A DNA stretch of 64,000 bases, taken from NCBI RefSeq assembly GCF_002025665.1, contig NZ_CP018786.1:3782001-3846000 (forward strand), in the 5' to 3' direction. The notes beneath the pieces are model-generated. The model worked only from the letters and a program-made list of their open reading frames with translations. It made no database searches and had not been told where the DNA came from. Shown piece after piece: positions 62,875-64,000 of the stretch (positions within the stretch are counted from its first letter, which is position 1; each line of letters opens with the position of its first letter). The translations under genes were made by a program, and so were the position numbers. The stretch comes from Chryseobacterium indologenes. GTDB taxonomy: Bacteria; Bacteroidota; Bacteroidia; Flavobacteriales; Weeksellaceae.

Positions 62875-64000
62875 TTACTTATAATTTTCAATGGCTTTAT
62901 TAATGACATCGATCTGTTTGTTGATACTTGCTGCATTTTGTGGATTCTGTTTCAGCAGTTCCATTTTTTTGCTCAAACCATCTTTCAGCATCTGTAACAT
63001 CATCATCTTAGCTTGAGGATTATCCGCCATTTGATTTTTGGCATATCCTGCTACTTTTGTAATGCTTTCTGTAGCTTTCAGGTTATCAGAAGTCATGATC
63101 CAATTGAAACCGTCTTCTGCAGCTTTTCCCAATTCCGGATTCTGGAATTTAATGAATGGGTAAAAAGTAGCAAGAGGGGCAATATTTTCTATCTGAGAGG
63201 TAATTTTGTTTTTAACAATAATTGGAAGCAATTGTGCTCTGAGTTCGTCTGATGCTCCTTTCATGTCAATTTTATCAGCCAGATTATTGGCTCTTGACGG
63301 GTCGATAGAAAGAAGCGCACTCATAGAATTTCCTTTTACCGCGTTGGAAACGGCATTTACACCTTTTTCAAATAAAGGAAGGTATTTTTTATCTTTTGTC
63401 TTTCCTAAAGCAGCAATAGCTGCAGCTTGAGTCAATGTTTTCGGATCATTGGAAGCCAGTTTTTCAACTTCAGCACCCAAAGCTTTCATTTGTTCAGGAT
63501 TAGTAAGGTCCATTAAATTCAAAGCTTTTATTCTTACTCTGAAGAAAGGATCATTTAATGCCGCAGCCAGTAATTTTACAGCAGCAGGGCTTTTCCCAGT
63601 CTGATCTTTAATTCCGTTTAAAGCCAGATATCTGCTTTTGAATTCTTTGGAATTGGTAAACTGCATCAGGTTCTGTTCCGGGGTTTTAGTATCTGTAATA
63701 TCAGCCAGTAAAACTCCGTCTGCATTAACATTGATAAGATCCGGAGACTTAGAAACATCAAAATTGAAAGTATTTTTAGCTTCTGCATTTACCCAGACAT
63801 TGTATCTTTTAGGTTTTCCGTTGTCATATACATCTATAGCCAGAGGAAATTCAAATGGTTTTTCCTGAGTCTGATTAATAGTTACAGTAACCTGTTTTTT
63901 CACAGGTTCAAATGTAGACGTATAATTTATCTTCGGGTTTCCGTTTCCAAAATACCATTGATTAAAGAACCAGTTCAAGTCTTTTCCTGACACTTTTTCA
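62875..64000 (-). CDS. M1-family aminopeptidase, C-terminal part
   Basis: The last 375 or so residues of a larger protein; the frame is open to the right edge, so the true start is outside the window. The first residues (EKVSGKDLNWFFNQWYFG) are typical of M1 metallopeptidases just after the catalytic domain. Then come a beta-sandwich (INYTSTFEPVKKQVTVTINQ) and HEAT-like helical repeats (VKLLAAALNDPFFRVRIKAL, LTQAAAIAALGKTKDKKYL) to the end. The catalytic HExxH motif must lie beyond the edge. Probably a periplasmic peptidase that trims N-terminal residues from peptides. Confidence 0.88.
   Translation of the reverse strand, partial: EKVSGKDLNWFFNQWYFGNGNPKINYTSTFEPVKKQVTVTINQTQEKPFEFPLAIDVYDNGKPKRYNVWVNAEAKNTFNFDVSKSPDLINVNADGVLLADITDTKTPEQNLMQFTNSKEFKSRYLALNGIKDQTGKSPAAVKLLAAALNDPFFRVRIKALNLMDLTNPEQMKALGAEVEKLASNDPKTLTQAAAIAALGKTKDKKYLPLFEKGVNAVSNAVKGNSMSALLSIDPSRANNLADKIDMKGASDELRAQLLPIIVKNKITSQIENIAPLATFYPFIKFQNPELGKAAEDGFNWIMTSDNLKATESITKVAGYAKNQMADNPQAKMMMLQMLKDGLSKKMELLKQNPQNAASINKQIDVINKAIENYK

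Noticed and set aside
1..64000. CRISPR array, prophage or integrative element
   Set aside because: No regularly spaced repeats, cas genes, integrase, phage structural genes or attachment-site duplications at the tRNA-Phe were seen. The Hcp/VgrG pair belongs to a T6SS, not to a phage tail.

Overview
The window looks like a chromosome segment from a Flavobacteriia species, most likely Chryseobacterium or a close relative in the Weeksellaceae. The evidence is the AT-rich DNA, four SusC/SusD outer-membrane pairs, a Bacteroidetes-type (subtype iii) type VI secretion Hcp/VgrG pair, promoters with the Bacteroidetes -7 box TAnnTTTG, and start codons with no obvious Shine-Dalgarno sequence. No ribosomal RNA, CRISPR array or intact insertion sequence was seen. 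One tRNA (Phe, GAA) is present.

Layout. 0.1-4.4 kb: a T6SS island on the minus strand (hcp, terminator, vgrG, a DUF3289-type putative effector, a lipoprotein that may be its immunity protein). 4.9 kb: tRNA-Phe. 5.1-27.1 kb: a galactoside utilisation locus. It holds a GH35 beta-galactosidase with galT-galK-galM, an SSS sugar symporter, a divergent GntR/LacI-hybrid regulator, SusC-SusD with a large secreted GH31 enzyme, then a NagB-LmbE fusion, a GalE-like epimerase and a sugar nucleotidyltransferase. Three promoters here carry the same 41-bp two-part operator at exactly the same distance from a -7 box, so the galactose genes, the symporter and SusC appear to form one regulon. The GH31 enzyme has a non-canonical nucleophile motif that points to alpha-N-acetylgalactosaminidase-like rather than alpha-glucosidase activity.

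27.8-37.6 kb: a minus-strand block made of a LytS-type histidine kinase, a zinc metalloprotease, SusC, SusD and a LytTR response regulator. This is probably a peptide-acquisition system bracketed by its own two-component pair. 37.9-47.1 kb: a thioredoxin-fold protein, a DUF3575 protein, a DUF1343 protein, a LolC/FtsX-type permease, a cysteine synthase preceded by three perfect DnaA boxes and three AT-rich heptamers, a YcxB-like protein, CbpA/CbpM chaperones, and a dicarboxylate symporter. 47.2-51.6 kb: an alcohol/aldehyde oxidation cluster (DUF779, Zn-ADH, AldB-like ALDH, divergent AraC regulator) containing a GC-rich structured intergenic element. 51.7-61.0 kb: two tandem SusC/SusD pairs with no attached enzymes. 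61.4-64.0 kb: HMG-CoA synthase and the C-terminal part of an M1 aminopeptidase that runs off the right edge.

Functional calls rest on visible motifs and recalled family features. No database search was possible.
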